This document shows positions 1-5,880 of a stretch of DNA of 34,797 bases, in pieces. The position numbers were made by a program, and so were the translations under genes. Position 1 is the first letter of the stretch, and each line of letters opens with the position of its first letter. Below the pieces are notes generated by a model. That model saw nothing but the letters and a program-made list of their open reading frames with translations. It ran no database searches and had not been told where the DNA came from. The DNA is from a virus. The stretch is taken from positions 1 through 34,797 of IMG/VR virus record IMGVR_UViG_3300042563_002205; one strand, written 5' to 3'.

Positions 1-108
1 TAATTTAAGAGCATTTCTTAGTGAGTACATATAAGTACAATCTTTAGTGTCAATAGTTACAATTGCACTTTGTCTTTCCTCGTTTGTTCTGTCAATGATA
101 ATTTTCAT
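1..108 (-). CDS. Small unknown protein, 3' part missing
   Basis: A minus-strand reading frame starts with ATG at 108-106 and runs open through all 36 codons to the window edge, so the C-terminus is missing. The protein begins MKIIIDRTNEERQSAIV and I recognise no family. It follows the 69-aa gene ending at 115 by 6 bp, as expected in the same operon. The start is favoured because the sequence just before it is nearly identical to the one before the gene starting at 34673. Function unknown. Confidence 0.55.
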   Translation of the reverse strand, partial: MKIIIDRTNEERQSAIVTIDTKDCTYMYSLRNALKL

Positions 109-126
109 AGTTATTTAGTTTTTAGT
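106..126 (-). repeat. Near-identical gene-junction repeat, left copy
   Basis: The 21 bp covering the end of one gene and the ATG of the next match 34671-34691 with a single mismatch (C/T in the middle of the A-rich stretch before the stop). Both upstream genes end in the codons for T-K-N and a TAA stop, and the next ATG follows. It may reflect a shared duplication/recombination history or a selected initiation signal. Confidence 0.5.
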
Positions 127-324
127 TGCGTAATCCATTATTTCTCTCATTTTGAGAATTAGAAGTTCCATTTCTTCTTTGTTGAGATACAACCTTGGGC
201 TATATGTCTTATCATTCAATTCCTTTGTTTGTATAATAATGCCATCAAACCCTTCTGTTGGGAAGATTTCAACATTTTGTTCTTCGGTTGTAATAACCGA
301 TTTGTACCACACTTTCTTTTCCAT
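115..324 (-). CDS. Hypothetical protein, 69 aa
   Basis: The ATG at 324 gives a 69-aa protein starting MEKKVWYKS. A longer frame would need a TTG at 336 inside the upstream gene, so ATG is preferred. It reads as a short beta-rich half followed by a helical C-terminus rich in Glu, Leu and Met. No family is recognised. It sits 8 bp after the 109-aa gene and 6 bp before the next one, so it is probably co-transcribed from the promoter at 891-921. Confidence 0.6.
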   Translation of the reverse strand: MEKKVWYKSVITTEEQNVEIFPTEGFDGIIIQTKELNDKTYSPRLYLNKEEMELLILKMREIMDYATKN

Positions 325-332
325 AGTACAAA

Positions 333-662
333 TCAATAGAAGTAACCTTGAAACTCACAATCTTTTGGCCCTTCTTGCGTATAGTACCATTTATTGACGT
401 TCTCAACCAAGTTAGGAGACTTGAACTTTTTACCACTGAATGCTAACGTAATTCCTTCCGACCTGTCTGATTCTAGACCATTCATTTCTGCCAGTAACTC
501 ATAGAAGTCTTTACCTCCAAAATCACCATAGCCATTGTAACTAGGTTCAAACCATTTATTGCCTTTATCATCGAGCATCCATACTCCAAAGGTTGGCATA
601 TCAGAATGACAATTTGCAATTGATCTACCTGTGTCTTGTGTTTTCCAACTAAAAAATCCCAT
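333..662 (-). CDS. Conserved phage hypothetical protein, 109 aa (starts MGFFSWKTQDT)
   Basis: The N-terminus MGFFSWKTQDTGRSI followed by a PTFGVWMLDDKGNKW segment and a YGDFGGKDFYELLAEMN motif is a pattern I associate with small uncharacterised proteins carried by diverse phages and mobile elements; no activity is known to me. The start is clear: ATG at 662 is preceded by a run of ten A residues and GTT, the same leader found at 1828, 7458, 7602 and 12823. It lies in a run of small genes downstream of the promoter at 891-921. Confidence 0.75.
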   Translation of the reverse strand: MGFFSWKTQDTGRSIANCHSDMPTFGVWMLDDKGNKWFEPSYNGYGDFGGKDFYELLAEMNGLESDRSEGITLAFSGKKFKSPNLVENVNKWYYTQEGPKDCEFQGYFY

Positions 663-673
663 AACTTTTTTTT

Positions 674-865
674 TTAGATTTGACTATTGATACATTCTTG
701 CATTTGCACTTTGTACATTTTGATTACAGTCTCGTTGCGAGTTCTCTGCTCATCACTGATATTGACATCAGTTAAACTACTTTCGATAATAGCAATAAGT
801 TGTGCTAGTTTTTCTGCCTGTTTCTTGTAGAACAGGTTGAATTTTGCTTTTTCTAAATCATTCAT
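674..865 (-). CDS. Hypothetical helical protein, 63 aa
   Basis: This is a 63-aa, mostly helical, charged protein (MNDLEKAKFNLF onwards) with no recognised family. It is the first gene after the promoter at 891-921, and its leader is a run of AACAAAACAAA repeats, as at other promoter-proximal genes here. A coiled-coil or DNA-binding helper role is possible, but nothing in the sequence decides it. Confidence 0.6.
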   Translation of the reverse strand: MNDLEKAKFNLFYKKQAEKLAQLIAIIESSLTDVNISDEQRTRNETVIKMYKVQMQECINSQI

Positions 866-890
866 TCTTTGTTTTGTTTTGATTACCTAG

Positions 891-921
891 TGAAGATACG
901 ACATTGATTTGGATATACAAA
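891..921 (-). promoter_or_regulatory. Promoter of the leftmost small-gene operon
   Basis: On the minus strand TTTG (921-918) is followed after exactly 19 bp by TATCTTCA (898-891), matching the Bacteroidota -33/-7 pattern TTTG-N19-TAnnTTTG in spacing and roughly in the -7 box. The spacer keeps the TCG immediately before the -7 box seen in five sister promoters. It sits in the 77-bp gap before the gene starting at 865. Confidence 0.6.
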
Positions 922-942
922 ATAATTTTGTATTTATTTTCG

Positions 943-1656
943 TCAAATATCAAAGTTTTTTTTCCTTCTACGAACTGTTCTAAACACTTCTGCCGATGTA
1001 AAACCTACATCAATACCATTAGCCATTGCAGTAATTCTAATATGCTCTTCTCTTCTCATGCCAGTATACTCAACTTTGTAACATTTCATTGCTGACACTT
1101 TTGCTGCTATCTCTTCTTCTATCAATTCTACATACATATCTGGTACAAAACGAACAGAGTTATGATTACTACTGCTCAATACAGGAAATTCATAAAGTGC
1201 ATCAACAAATGTATTCGGTTGCATTCTACACGCTACTCTTACACACTTACTGACAATTTCATGATCCTTATTGATATCATGTTCAAAATGAGTAAACACA
1301 ACTTGTGGCCGAAATTTTTCTAGATGCAGTTCGATTTTCTTTGTGATATCAATTTCTGTGTACTCATCTAATCTCTGATCAGCAAACTTTTCCTTGAATA
1401 CTCCCCAGTAGCCAAAACTTTGACTATCTTCTTTTGGTCCCGCACCAAGATGAACTGATGCATCATAACTCTGCTTCATCAATTGGGTGAAGTCGGGGAT
1501 TTCTCCCCTCTCCATTGTTCCAAGTGTCATAATCAATACACCTACATCCCAACCTTCTGATCTCATTTTCTTAATTGTGCCTCCACAACCAAGTACTTCA
1601 TCATCATTGTGTGCAACTATTACTAGTGCCTTTTTTTTATTTTCCATACAATTCAT
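943..1656 (-). CDS. PIG-L family N-acetylglucosamine deacetylase
   Basis: The protein (237 aa) shows the two signatures of the PIG-L/LmbE zinc deacetylases: AHNDDE at residues 15-20 (family consensus AHPDDE) near the N-terminus and H-F-E-H-D-(3)-D-H at 123-132. These supply the metal ligands and catalytic Asp. Known members remove acetyl from N-acetylglucosamine on lipids, mycothiol precursors and antibiotics; some phage members occur in DNA-hypermodification clusters. Here it lies downstream of a glycosyltransferase and methyltransferase, so deacetylation of a transferred sugar is a reasonable inference. An internal ATG at 1647 would give a more typical N-terminus (MENKKKALVIVAH); both starts overlap the upstream gene. 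The Pro to Asn change in AHPDDE is a mild oddity. Confidence 0.85.
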   Translation of the reverse strand: MNCMENKKKALVIVAHNDDEVLGCGGTIKKMRSEGWDVGVLIMTLGTMERGEIPDFTQLMKQSYDASVHLGAGPKEDSQSFGYWGVFKEKFADQRLDEYTEIDITKKIELHLEKFRPQVVFTHFEHDINKDHEIVSKCVRVACRMQPNTFVDALYEFPVLSSSNHNSVRFVPDMYVELIEEEIAAKVSAMKCYKVEYTGMRREEHIRITAMANGIDVGFTSAEVFRTVRRRKKNFDI

Positions 1657-1828
1657 TATACTTTAGTACTAATTCTGTCTCTCCTAGATCATCAGTCCAT
1701 AATTCATGAACTTGTTTCTGATCGATTAACTGAATTACTTTTAACATTCCAGATCCGAATGCTATTTCATTCGAATTTCCACAAGCAATTAACTCCTGTG
1801 CTTCTTCTCTCAATTCTTTGATTGTCAT
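1637..1828 (-). CDS. Hypothetical protein, 63 aa
   Basis: The frame begins at ATG 1828 (MTIKELREEAQELIACG), directly after nine A residues and GGT, matching the A-run leader of other genes; an upstream TTG at 1852 is less likely. It overlaps the end of the RarA-like gene region closely and its stop lies inside the start of the PIG-L gene, so the three are probably translated together. Helical with no recognised family. Confidence 0.65.
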   Translation of the reverse strand: MTIKELREEAQELIACGNSNEIAFGSGMLKVIQLIDQKQVHELWTDDLGETELVLKYNELYGK

Positions 1829-1838
1829 ACCTTTTTTT

Positions 1839-2453
1839 TTATTCTTGATCAAACAAACTTTTATTTGGATTGTGTAAAGATACCTTTTTCTTCTCTTTTT
1901 TCCATTGGTACATCTCTTCCATCTCCTTGTGAAGTTTCATTTCTTCATCAAACATATCAGCCGGAATGTTATTGAGTTTGGCAGATTCATCAAAGAAGAA
2001 TTGATCTCCTCGACCTAACTTTTTACCAACATCTGTAAATTGGTCGTAACAATAATCATGTATTGTTACAGGGTGAATCATGTGCCTTAAATCTACATAC
2101 TTACAAAATAGATTGTCAATTACTCTTGACTTTGGACTTCGTACTAACAAGATTAGTGCATGGCAAAAAACGAGATGTGAAGCACCTTCTCGCTTATCTT
2201 TTTGGAAATCAGTGAAAGTTTGATACAATGCATTGACTTGAACACATGCTAGTGGATTAGCAAGACCTACATCTTCCGAAGCAATGACTCGCATTCGATA
2301 CCACGCATACTTATGAAATCCCGAAATCAGCATTTCGGTTCCCATATACATTGCTTCATGTTCCATGCCTCTACGGACATACTTTTGAAAGGCACTGACT
2401 ACATGATAAAGATTGTAGCCACCCTTCGTTGTTGGTGTAAAATTTTCACTCAT
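1839..2453 (-). CDS. RarA/MgsA C-terminal domain-like protein without the ATPase
   Basis: This 204-aa protein resembles the C-terminal part of the AAA+ protein RarA/MgsA/WRNIP1: the segment HKYAWYRMRVIASEDVGLANP (about residues 45-65) matches the family pattern in which an Arg-rich helix leads into A-S-E-D-(I/V)-G-(L/N)-A. No Walker A or B motif is present, so the ATPase core is absent. In RarA this region forms the tetramer and contacts single-stranded DNA-binding protein at stalled forks. A stand-alone phage copy could act at replication forks or interfere with the host protein; that is inference. The ATG at 2453 is chosen over 2474 because it follows the promoter-linked AACAAAACAAG leader. 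Its promoter is at 2476-2507. Confidence 0.65.
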   Translation of the reverse strand: MSENFTPTTKGGYNLYHVVSAFQKYVRRGMEHEAMYMGTEMLISGFHKYAWYRMRVIASEDVGLANPLACVQVNALYQTFTDFQKDKREGASHLVFCHALILLVRSPKSRVIDNLFCKYVDLRHMIHPVTIHDYCYDQFTDVGKKLGRGDQFFFDESAKLNNIPADMFDEEMKLHKEMEEMYQWKKEKKKVSLHNPNKSLFDQE

Positions 2454-2475
2454 ATTACTTGTTTTGTTATACAAG

Positions 2476-2507
2476 TAAATATACGGAATAATTGTGTTTA
2501 TACCAAA
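2476..2507 (-). promoter_or_regulatory. Promoter upstream of the RarA-like gene
   Basis: TTTG (2507-2504) and TATATTTA (2483-2476) are 20 bp apart on the minus strand, with CCG just before the -7 box, like the TCG of the other early promoters. The -33 box touches the stop codon of the methyltransferase gene, so it separates that operon from the RarA-like/PIG-L genes. Confidence 0.65.
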
Positions 2508-3155
2508 TTATTTTTTCATTATTTTCAGAAAAAATTCAAACCTGTTACAATCTGGCCGACTGATCAACTCCAACTTATTGTAACCCATATTGCTAATATC
2601 TTCTAATAATCTAGGCAGATTGAAATAAAACTGTTCCTTATCCTTGAAGTCTACATTATCTTGGAAGGCATTAAATATCAACCCCCGATTTGCCATTTCA
2701 AGCATGCTCTTAATACTCTCCAGTGCTTCTTGATAATACTCCTCCGGATCCGCATCTAACTTCAAATAATACACTCCTATGCAAGTTGCATAATCAAATT
2801 GGTAAAATCTTTTGAAATCTTCTTCATTCTTCCATTTTTCTGCAAATGACTGGATACTTTCATTCACTACACGACAACTAGAATAATTCCTTAATCTTAA
2901 TTGCAATCTTTCGAAAAAAAATGACATTGGTTCTATTCCAATGTAGCGGTTCTTATTGAAGCCGAAAAAATTATGACAATTGATTCCATTTCCAGCACCA
3001 AACTCTGCAATGATTATCTCTTTGTCTTGCAACAAACTACTTGTAATCTCATATCTTGTTTCACAGGCTTCTTCATTTTCCCAAGCACAACCTAATACTG
3101 ATTCGCCATGCTCTTCATTTTTTTCCTCATAGAACTTCTTTAGAGACTTTTTCAT
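2508..3155 (-). CDS. Class I SAM-dependent methyltransferase
   Basis: The protein (215 aa) has the glycine-rich SAM-binding motif EFGAGNG at residues 51-57, an acidic residue at the end of strand 2 (GIEP, about 73-76), and a motif-IV-like FDYATCIGVYY. There is no DPPY or Pro-Cys motif of ordinary DNA adenine or C5-cytosine methylases, so methylation of a sugar, amino group or small molecule is more likely than classical base methylation. ATG at 3155 overlaps the glycosyltransferase stop (TGATG), implying translational coupling and a shared pathway. The true substrate cannot be read from sequence. Confidence 0.8.
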   Translation of the reverse strand: MKKSLKKFYEEKNEEHGESVLGCAWENEEACETRYEITSSLLQDKEIIIAEFGAGNGINCHNFFGFNKNRYIGIEPMSFFFERLQLRLRNYSSCRVVNESIQSFAEKWKNEEDFKRFYQFDYATCIGVYYLKLDADPEEYYQEALESIKSMLEMANRGLIFNAFQDNVDFKDKEQFYFNLPRLLEDISNMGYNKLELISRPDCNRFEFFLKIMKK

Positions 3156-3895
3156 CAAAACGGGATTTTTAGTGTTCTTTCATACTGGTGCTGCAATGTT
3201 CGTAATGCAGTAGACTTCTTTAATTCAATTGCATCACCAAACTTTGCTTTTAATTCCAACAAATCTTTCTTTTCTGATTCCAGATCCCTAATGTCTGCCA
3301 TGCCTCCTTCACTCTTGAAGGTACCTCCTTTGCTACAAAAGGCAAATCTTTGGTCAATATATGTCATTCTATTGTAGTGGGCATTTAACGCACTCAAAAA
3401 ATAATCTGTGGATCCTATTACTTCATCAGGCATTTCATCCATCTGAAATCCTTCAAGAAATCCCATTTGTCCTCCAATTACAAATCCAGTCAGTTCCAGT
3501 GGTCTCAATCCTTTGTACATCAATGGCTTATTCATCTTACCAAACCCAAAATATTTTACTCCAAGTTGTTTTGCTACATCTGCATTACTTTGGATTAAAT
3601 AGTAAATGTCCAACGGATCCACGTGAGTTTTCTTTTCTTCATCATACAAATTCAACAAGTAATCCATATCATCATCCAACATAAATACATTCGGATAATG
3701 CTTGTATATCCATTTTACTTTTGCTGCATAACCTATAACAGTGTCCGGATGCGAAATAATTTCACAATCAACATATTGCTTATATTCCTCGACTTGACTT
3801 TCTGGAACACAAACTGCACAATTTGCAACTGTCTTATGAGTAACAATTGTCTTTGCTCTCTTATGACTTAAAATTATCAATTTACAAATTTCCAT
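3155..3895 (-). CDS. GT-A type glycosyltransferase, TET-associated (TAGT)-like
   Basis: The 246-aa protein begins with a beta strand and basic loop (IILSHKR, 8-13), has a nucleotide-binding beta-alpha region and the acidic DxD-like motif LDDDMD (73-78) expected to hold a metal and UDP-sugar. The layout, and the C-terminal R-T-L-K-I-P-F ending, resemble the TET-associated glycosyltransferases that decorate hydroxymethyl-cytosine in phage DNA. No TET/JBP dioxygenase or hydroxymethylase is in the window, so the acceptor is uncertain. ATG at 3895 is used (an upstream GTG exists); it overlaps the ParB-like gene by 14 bp and the methyltransferase by 1 bp. A surface-glycan role is the alternative. 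Confidence 0.7.
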   Translation of the reverse strand: MEICKLIILSHKRAKTIVTHKTVANCAVCVPESQVEEYKQYVDCEIISHPDTVIGYAAKVKWIYKHYPNVFMLDDDMDYLLNLYDEEKKTHVDPLDIYYLIQSNADVAKQLGVKYFGFGKMNKPLMYKGLRPLELTGFVIGGQMGFLEGFQMDEMPDEVIGSTDYFLSALNAHYNRMTYIDQRFAFCSKGGTFKSEGGMADIRDLESEKKDLLELKAKFGDAIELKKSTALRTLQHQYERTLKIPF

Positions 3896-4523
3896 CACCT
3901 TCTACGAATTTAGACATGAACTCTTTGTAAGGCACTACATAACCTTTTCCTATCTTATCTTTCTCGTTCTTGTAGTTCTTGTAGGACTTTAACTTATCCA
4001 CTCCCAGTGTAGTTCGTAATCGCAAATTATCCATATCATTTTCGCAAACTATCAACATGTAATCATACTTCTCGTTGAACTTTGGTACAATCGGATACTC
4101 GCAGTTATTATTGTCAAACTGCTTCAATGATCTTTCAAATTCACCTTCAATTTTTTCCAGTTCTGATCTATTGAATCCTATCTCCTCTAATTTTTCTTTT
4201 GAGAACATTACACCTAACTTCTCGAAGTCAAACATACCAGCACTTCGATTCATTCTGATATTTAATTCTTTCTCATCTTCCTCTGACAGATTCAATTCAA
4301 TTACTGGTACTGATTCATGTCCAAGTTCTTTCCACGCTCTCATTCTCTGATGCCCACTAATGATTATATTTTCCCTTCCGGTAAACGTGTTAACTAATAC
4401 AGGATCCAAGAAGCCATATTTTTTCAAACTGTCTCTCAATCCTTTGTAGTCTTTCATATTCAACTTTCTAGGATTGTAATCTGCTCCTTTTAGTTCGGAG
4501 ATACTTCTTTCTTTGATGTTCAT
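3882..4523 (-). CDS. ParB/Srx-type N-terminal domain protein
   Basis: About 213 aa. Residues 1-85 carry the ParB-like fold: ISELKGADYNPRK, a helix KGLRDSLKKYGFLDPVLVN, and the signature GHQRMRAWKELG followed by VPVIELNLSEEDEKELNIRMN. There is no clear central helix-turn-helix for parS binding, so this is not a partition protein; such ParB-domain proteins commonly accompany phage DNA methylases and the IbrB family, and the fold has CTPase or nuclease-like activity in some members. ATG at 4523 overlaps the previous stop as ATGA; a longer frame from 4607 would add a low-complexity Asn/Ser stretch and overlap the membrane gene more. It is translationally coupled to the glycosyltransferase. Its link with a PAPS-reductase protein (33543-34394) mirrors the IbrA/IbrB pair. 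Confidence 0.8.
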   Translation of the reverse strand: MNIKERSISELKGADYNPRKLNMKDYKGLRDSLKKYGFLDPVLVNTFTGRENIIISGHQRMRAWKELGHESVPVIELNLSEEDEKELNIRMNRSAGMFDFEKLGVMFSKEKLEEIGFNRSELEKIEGEFERSLKQFDNNNCEYPIVPKFNEKYDYMLIVCENDMDNLRLRTTLGVDKLKSYKNYKNEKDKIGKGYVVPYKEFMSKFVEGDGNL

Positions 4524-4741
4524 AGTAGCATCCATATTACTGCTAAAATTATTGTTATTACTGTTACTCTTAAAAAACCTAGCAATCCAAAATTTGGCTG
4601 ACACCACATCGGAAATGCAGGATGAGCATAATGCGGTGCAATCAATCCAGATGCTATTCGATCCAACAAATACACCGCAAATACCAACGGCAAAAAAGTC
4701 AATCCTATTACCAATCTAACTACTTTCATTGTCTTATTCAT
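4520..4741 (-). CDS. Small membrane protein, 73 aa, two predicted segments
   Basis: From ATG 4741 the product starts MNKTMKVVRLVIGLTFLPLVFAVYLLDRIASG, a basic N-terminus and one membrane helix, and ends with a second helix (FLRVTVITIILAVIWMLL). The middle is Pro/His/Trp-rich (HYAHPAFPMWCQP). No family is recognised. It heads the ParB/glycosyltransferase operon and overlaps the ParB-like start by an ATGA, so it could tether the pathway to the membrane or be unrelated. The frame is open further upstream to ATG 4804, but that would place a terminator hairpin inside the gene. Confidence 0.6.
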   Translation of the reverse strand: MNKTMKVVRLVIGLTFLPLVFAVYLLDRIASGLIAPHYAHPAFPMWCQPNFGLLGFLRVTVITIILAVIWMLL

Positions 4742-4753
4742 AATTTTTAATCT

Positions 4754-4790
4754 AAAAAAAACAAGGTGATATACATAGTACACCACCTTG
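4754..4790 (-). terminator. Strong intrinsic terminator before the ParB/glycosyltransferase operon
   Basis: Positions 4762-4790 fold on the minus strand into a 13-bp hairpin without mismatch (two G-U pairs) and a 3-nt loop, beginning CAAGGTG and ending CACCTTG, followed by eight T residues (4761-4754). It ends only 13 bp before the ATG at 4741. Confidence 0.8.
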
Positions 4791-4826
4791 CTCAAACAAA
4801 ACATAGCACATGAATGAAATGGCTAT
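4754..4826 (-). ncRNA. Candidate short RNA or attenuated leader (about 70 nt)
   Basis: A consensus promoter (4831-4861) would start a transcript near 4825, and a strong terminator hairpin with eight T residues lies at 4754-4790, giving a predicted RNA of about 70 nt. Either this is an independent small RNA or it is a leader whose terminator is sometimes read through into the membrane protein/ParB/glycosyltransferase operon starting at 4741. A 19-codon frame (ATG 4811, stop 4752-4754; three Cys) runs right through the hairpin, as in leader-peptide attenuators. Inference from sequence only. Confidence 0.4.
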
Positions 4827-4830
4827 TCCA

Positions 4831-4861
4831 CAAATATATACATCATTACTGACATGACAAA
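4831..4861 (-). promoter_or_regulatory. Best-consensus Bacteroidota promoter in the window
   Basis: Minus-strand TTTG (4861-4858), 19 bp, then TATATTTG (4838-4831): an exact fit to the Bacteroidota -33/-7 consensus. The -33 box overlaps the T-run of the upstream terminator (4859-4886). Unlike the six early promoters, it lacks the TTCG before the -7 box, so it is probably controlled differently. Confidence 0.75.
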
Positions 4862-4886
4862 AAAATAGGCCATTGCGACCTATTTT
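4859..4886 (-). terminator. Intrinsic terminator after the 96-aa gene
   Basis: Positions 4862-4886 form a minus-strand hairpin: AAAATAGG pairs with CCTATTTT and the stem continues with weaker pairs around a CAA loop, followed by seven T residues. It lies 13 bp past the stop of the gene at 4900-5190. Confidence 0.75.
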
Positions 4887-4899
4887 CCATGATTGTTTC

Positions 4900-5190
4900 T
4901 TACTTACTAAATACATCTGATTGCAATGCTTCTTCATAATCATTATAGAACAATTCTTCTCCATCTTCAAAATTAGTAACGAGATATTCTACTTCTCTTC
5001 CTAACATCGAACAAATTGAGATTCCGTTCTCCAATGCTATGTAAACATAACCACTGTTGTGATTGAAGCCAACTTCCATAATGTCCTCTCTCGAACAGTT
5101 ATCAGCATAAGCCTTCCAAACATTACTTAATCCCTTTGCTTCACAAAAAGCAGGATTATTCAAATTGTGCATTTCTAGATTTTTATTCAT
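4900..5190 (-). CDS. Hypothetical protein, 96 aa
   Basis: The product starts MNKNLEMHNLNNPAFCEAKGLSN and has a beta-rich middle (GYVYIALENGISICSMLG) with an acidic C-terminus. I recognise no family. It forms its own transcription unit: the repeated early promoter lies at 5213-5246, the leader is AACAAAACAAAACAAAAC before ATG, and a terminator follows at 4859-4886. Being alone with a dedicated early promoter suggests an early accessory, perhaps host-directed, protein; that is inference. Confidence 0.65.
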   Translation of the reverse strand: MNKNLEMHNLNNPAFCEAKGLSNVWKAYADNCSREDIMEVGFNHNSGYVYIALENGISICSMLGREVEYLVTNFEDGEELFYNDYEEALQSDVFSK

Positions 5191-5212
5191 GTTTTGTTTT
5201 GTTTTGTTCCTG

Positions 5213-5246
5213 TAAATATACGAAGTAATTAGATATACCGAACAAG
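5213..5246 (-). promoter_or_regulatory. Early promoter module for the 96-aa gene
   Basis: The -7 box TATATTTA (5220-5213) is preceded by ATTACTTCG, as in the promoters at 8089 and 13091. The -33 box is weak: GTTC at the standard 19-bp spacing, or CTTG at 22 bp. The core 5217-5237 matches the half-site TATACGAAGTAATT of the palindromic element. Confidence 0.6.
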
Positions 5247-5253
5247 AAAAGCG

Positions 5254-5280
5254 AAAAAAAGTAAGGTTTTTACACCTTAC
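5254..5280 (-). terminator. Intrinsic terminator overlapping the end of the HTH gene
   Basis: GTAAGG (5280-5275) pairs with CCTTAC (5266-5261) around an 8-nt A-rich loop on the minus strand, followed by seven T residues. The stop codon of the HTH gene (5272-5270) lies in the loop. It closes the recombination operon. Confidence 0.7.
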
Positions 5281-5488
5281 TCTCCTTCATCTTTTTTCCT
5301 ATTCTTTCGATAGTGTCAATGTGCATACCTCTTTCTCTTCTTAAAAAACCTAACAATTGCAAGGGGTGAACACCTACTTTGTTTGCGAATCCAGTAGGAG
5401 ACTGTCCTGTCTTTGCCAAGTGCTTTTCAATTACTGCAACAACATCGTCTGCAATTGTACTCAAATCTGATACATCTTTAATTTTCAT
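5270..5488 (-). CDS. Small helix-turn-helix DNA-binding protein, 72 aa
   Basis: Residues about 17-65 fit an XRE/lambda-repressor-like HTH: a helix VVAVIEKHLAKTG, SPTGFANKVGVHPLQLLGFLRRERG as the HTH pair, then HIDTIERIGKKMKE. The protein is little more than the DNA-binding domain, typical of Cro-like regulators. It is the last gene of the SSB/exonuclease/ERF operon. It is a plausible binder of the palindromic element in the early promoters, but that is a guess based on position and size. Confidence 0.65.
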   Translation of the reverse strand: MKIKDVSDLSTIADDVVAVIEKHLAKTGQSPTGFANKVGVHPLQLLGFLRRERGMHIDTIERIGKKMKESKV

Positions 5489-5498
5489 ATTCTAGTTA

Positions 5499-5879
5499 TT
5501 AAAATGCTAATGGTTCATCTTGATCTTCCTCCATTTGTCGGATTGCATCCTCTTGGAAGGATTCTTCAATATTTCCTAATTTACTACTTCCTGGTGCAGA
5601 ATCTTTCAATGAAATTGACCACGCTTCCAGTGTAACAAAATACTTTGTCTCCAATGTATTCGGATTCTGCCATGCTCTTCCTTTGATATTGACATTTACA
5701 TCAACAATTGATCCTACATTGTAGAACTTGATTACATCAACTTTATCCTGTACCAACTGTATTGCATACACTTGCGGATACTGTTCCTGTGTTTCAATAA
5801 CAAACTCCAATTTTTGGAACTTTTCTGAAACCTTTTTTACTTCACCTATTTCTAGGATTTTCCCTGTTACTTTTGTCAT
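5499..5879 (-). CDS. DUF3127-like single-stranded DNA-binding protein
   Basis: The 126-aa protein has the OB-like pattern of DUF3127: VTGKILEIGEVKKVSEKFQKLEFVIETQEQYPQVYAIQL, then a DVNVNIKGRAWQNPNT strand and a VTLEAWSISL strand, and ends in an acidic tail EEDQDEPLAF like the protein-binding tail of bacterial SSB (typically D-D-D-I-P-F). DUF3127 proteins replace canonical SSB in Bacteroidota and their phages. It is directly followed by the HTH gene and preceded by the exonuclease and ERF genes, giving a complete single-strand-annealing recombination set. Confidence 0.8.
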   Translation of the reverse strand: MTKVTGKILEIGEVKKVSEKFQKLEFVIETQEQYPQVYAIQLVQDKVDVIKFYNVGSIVDVNVNIKGRAWQNPNTLETKYFVTLEAWSISLKDSAPGSSKLGNIEESFQEDAIRQMEEDQDEPLAF

Positions 5880-5880
5880 T

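Noticed and set aside
3155-3158. TTG/GTG starts that would lengthen the methyltransferase, glycosyltransferase, protease and connector genes by one to three codons
   Set aside because: An ATG with a clean overlap to the previous stop is available in each case; only the PAPS-reductase gene truly needs GTG.
4752-4970. 72-aa minus frame across the gap between 4741 and 4900
   Set aside because: It overlaps the real 96-aa gene in another frame and crosses a terminator and a promoter; only its last 19 codons are kept as a possible leader peptide.
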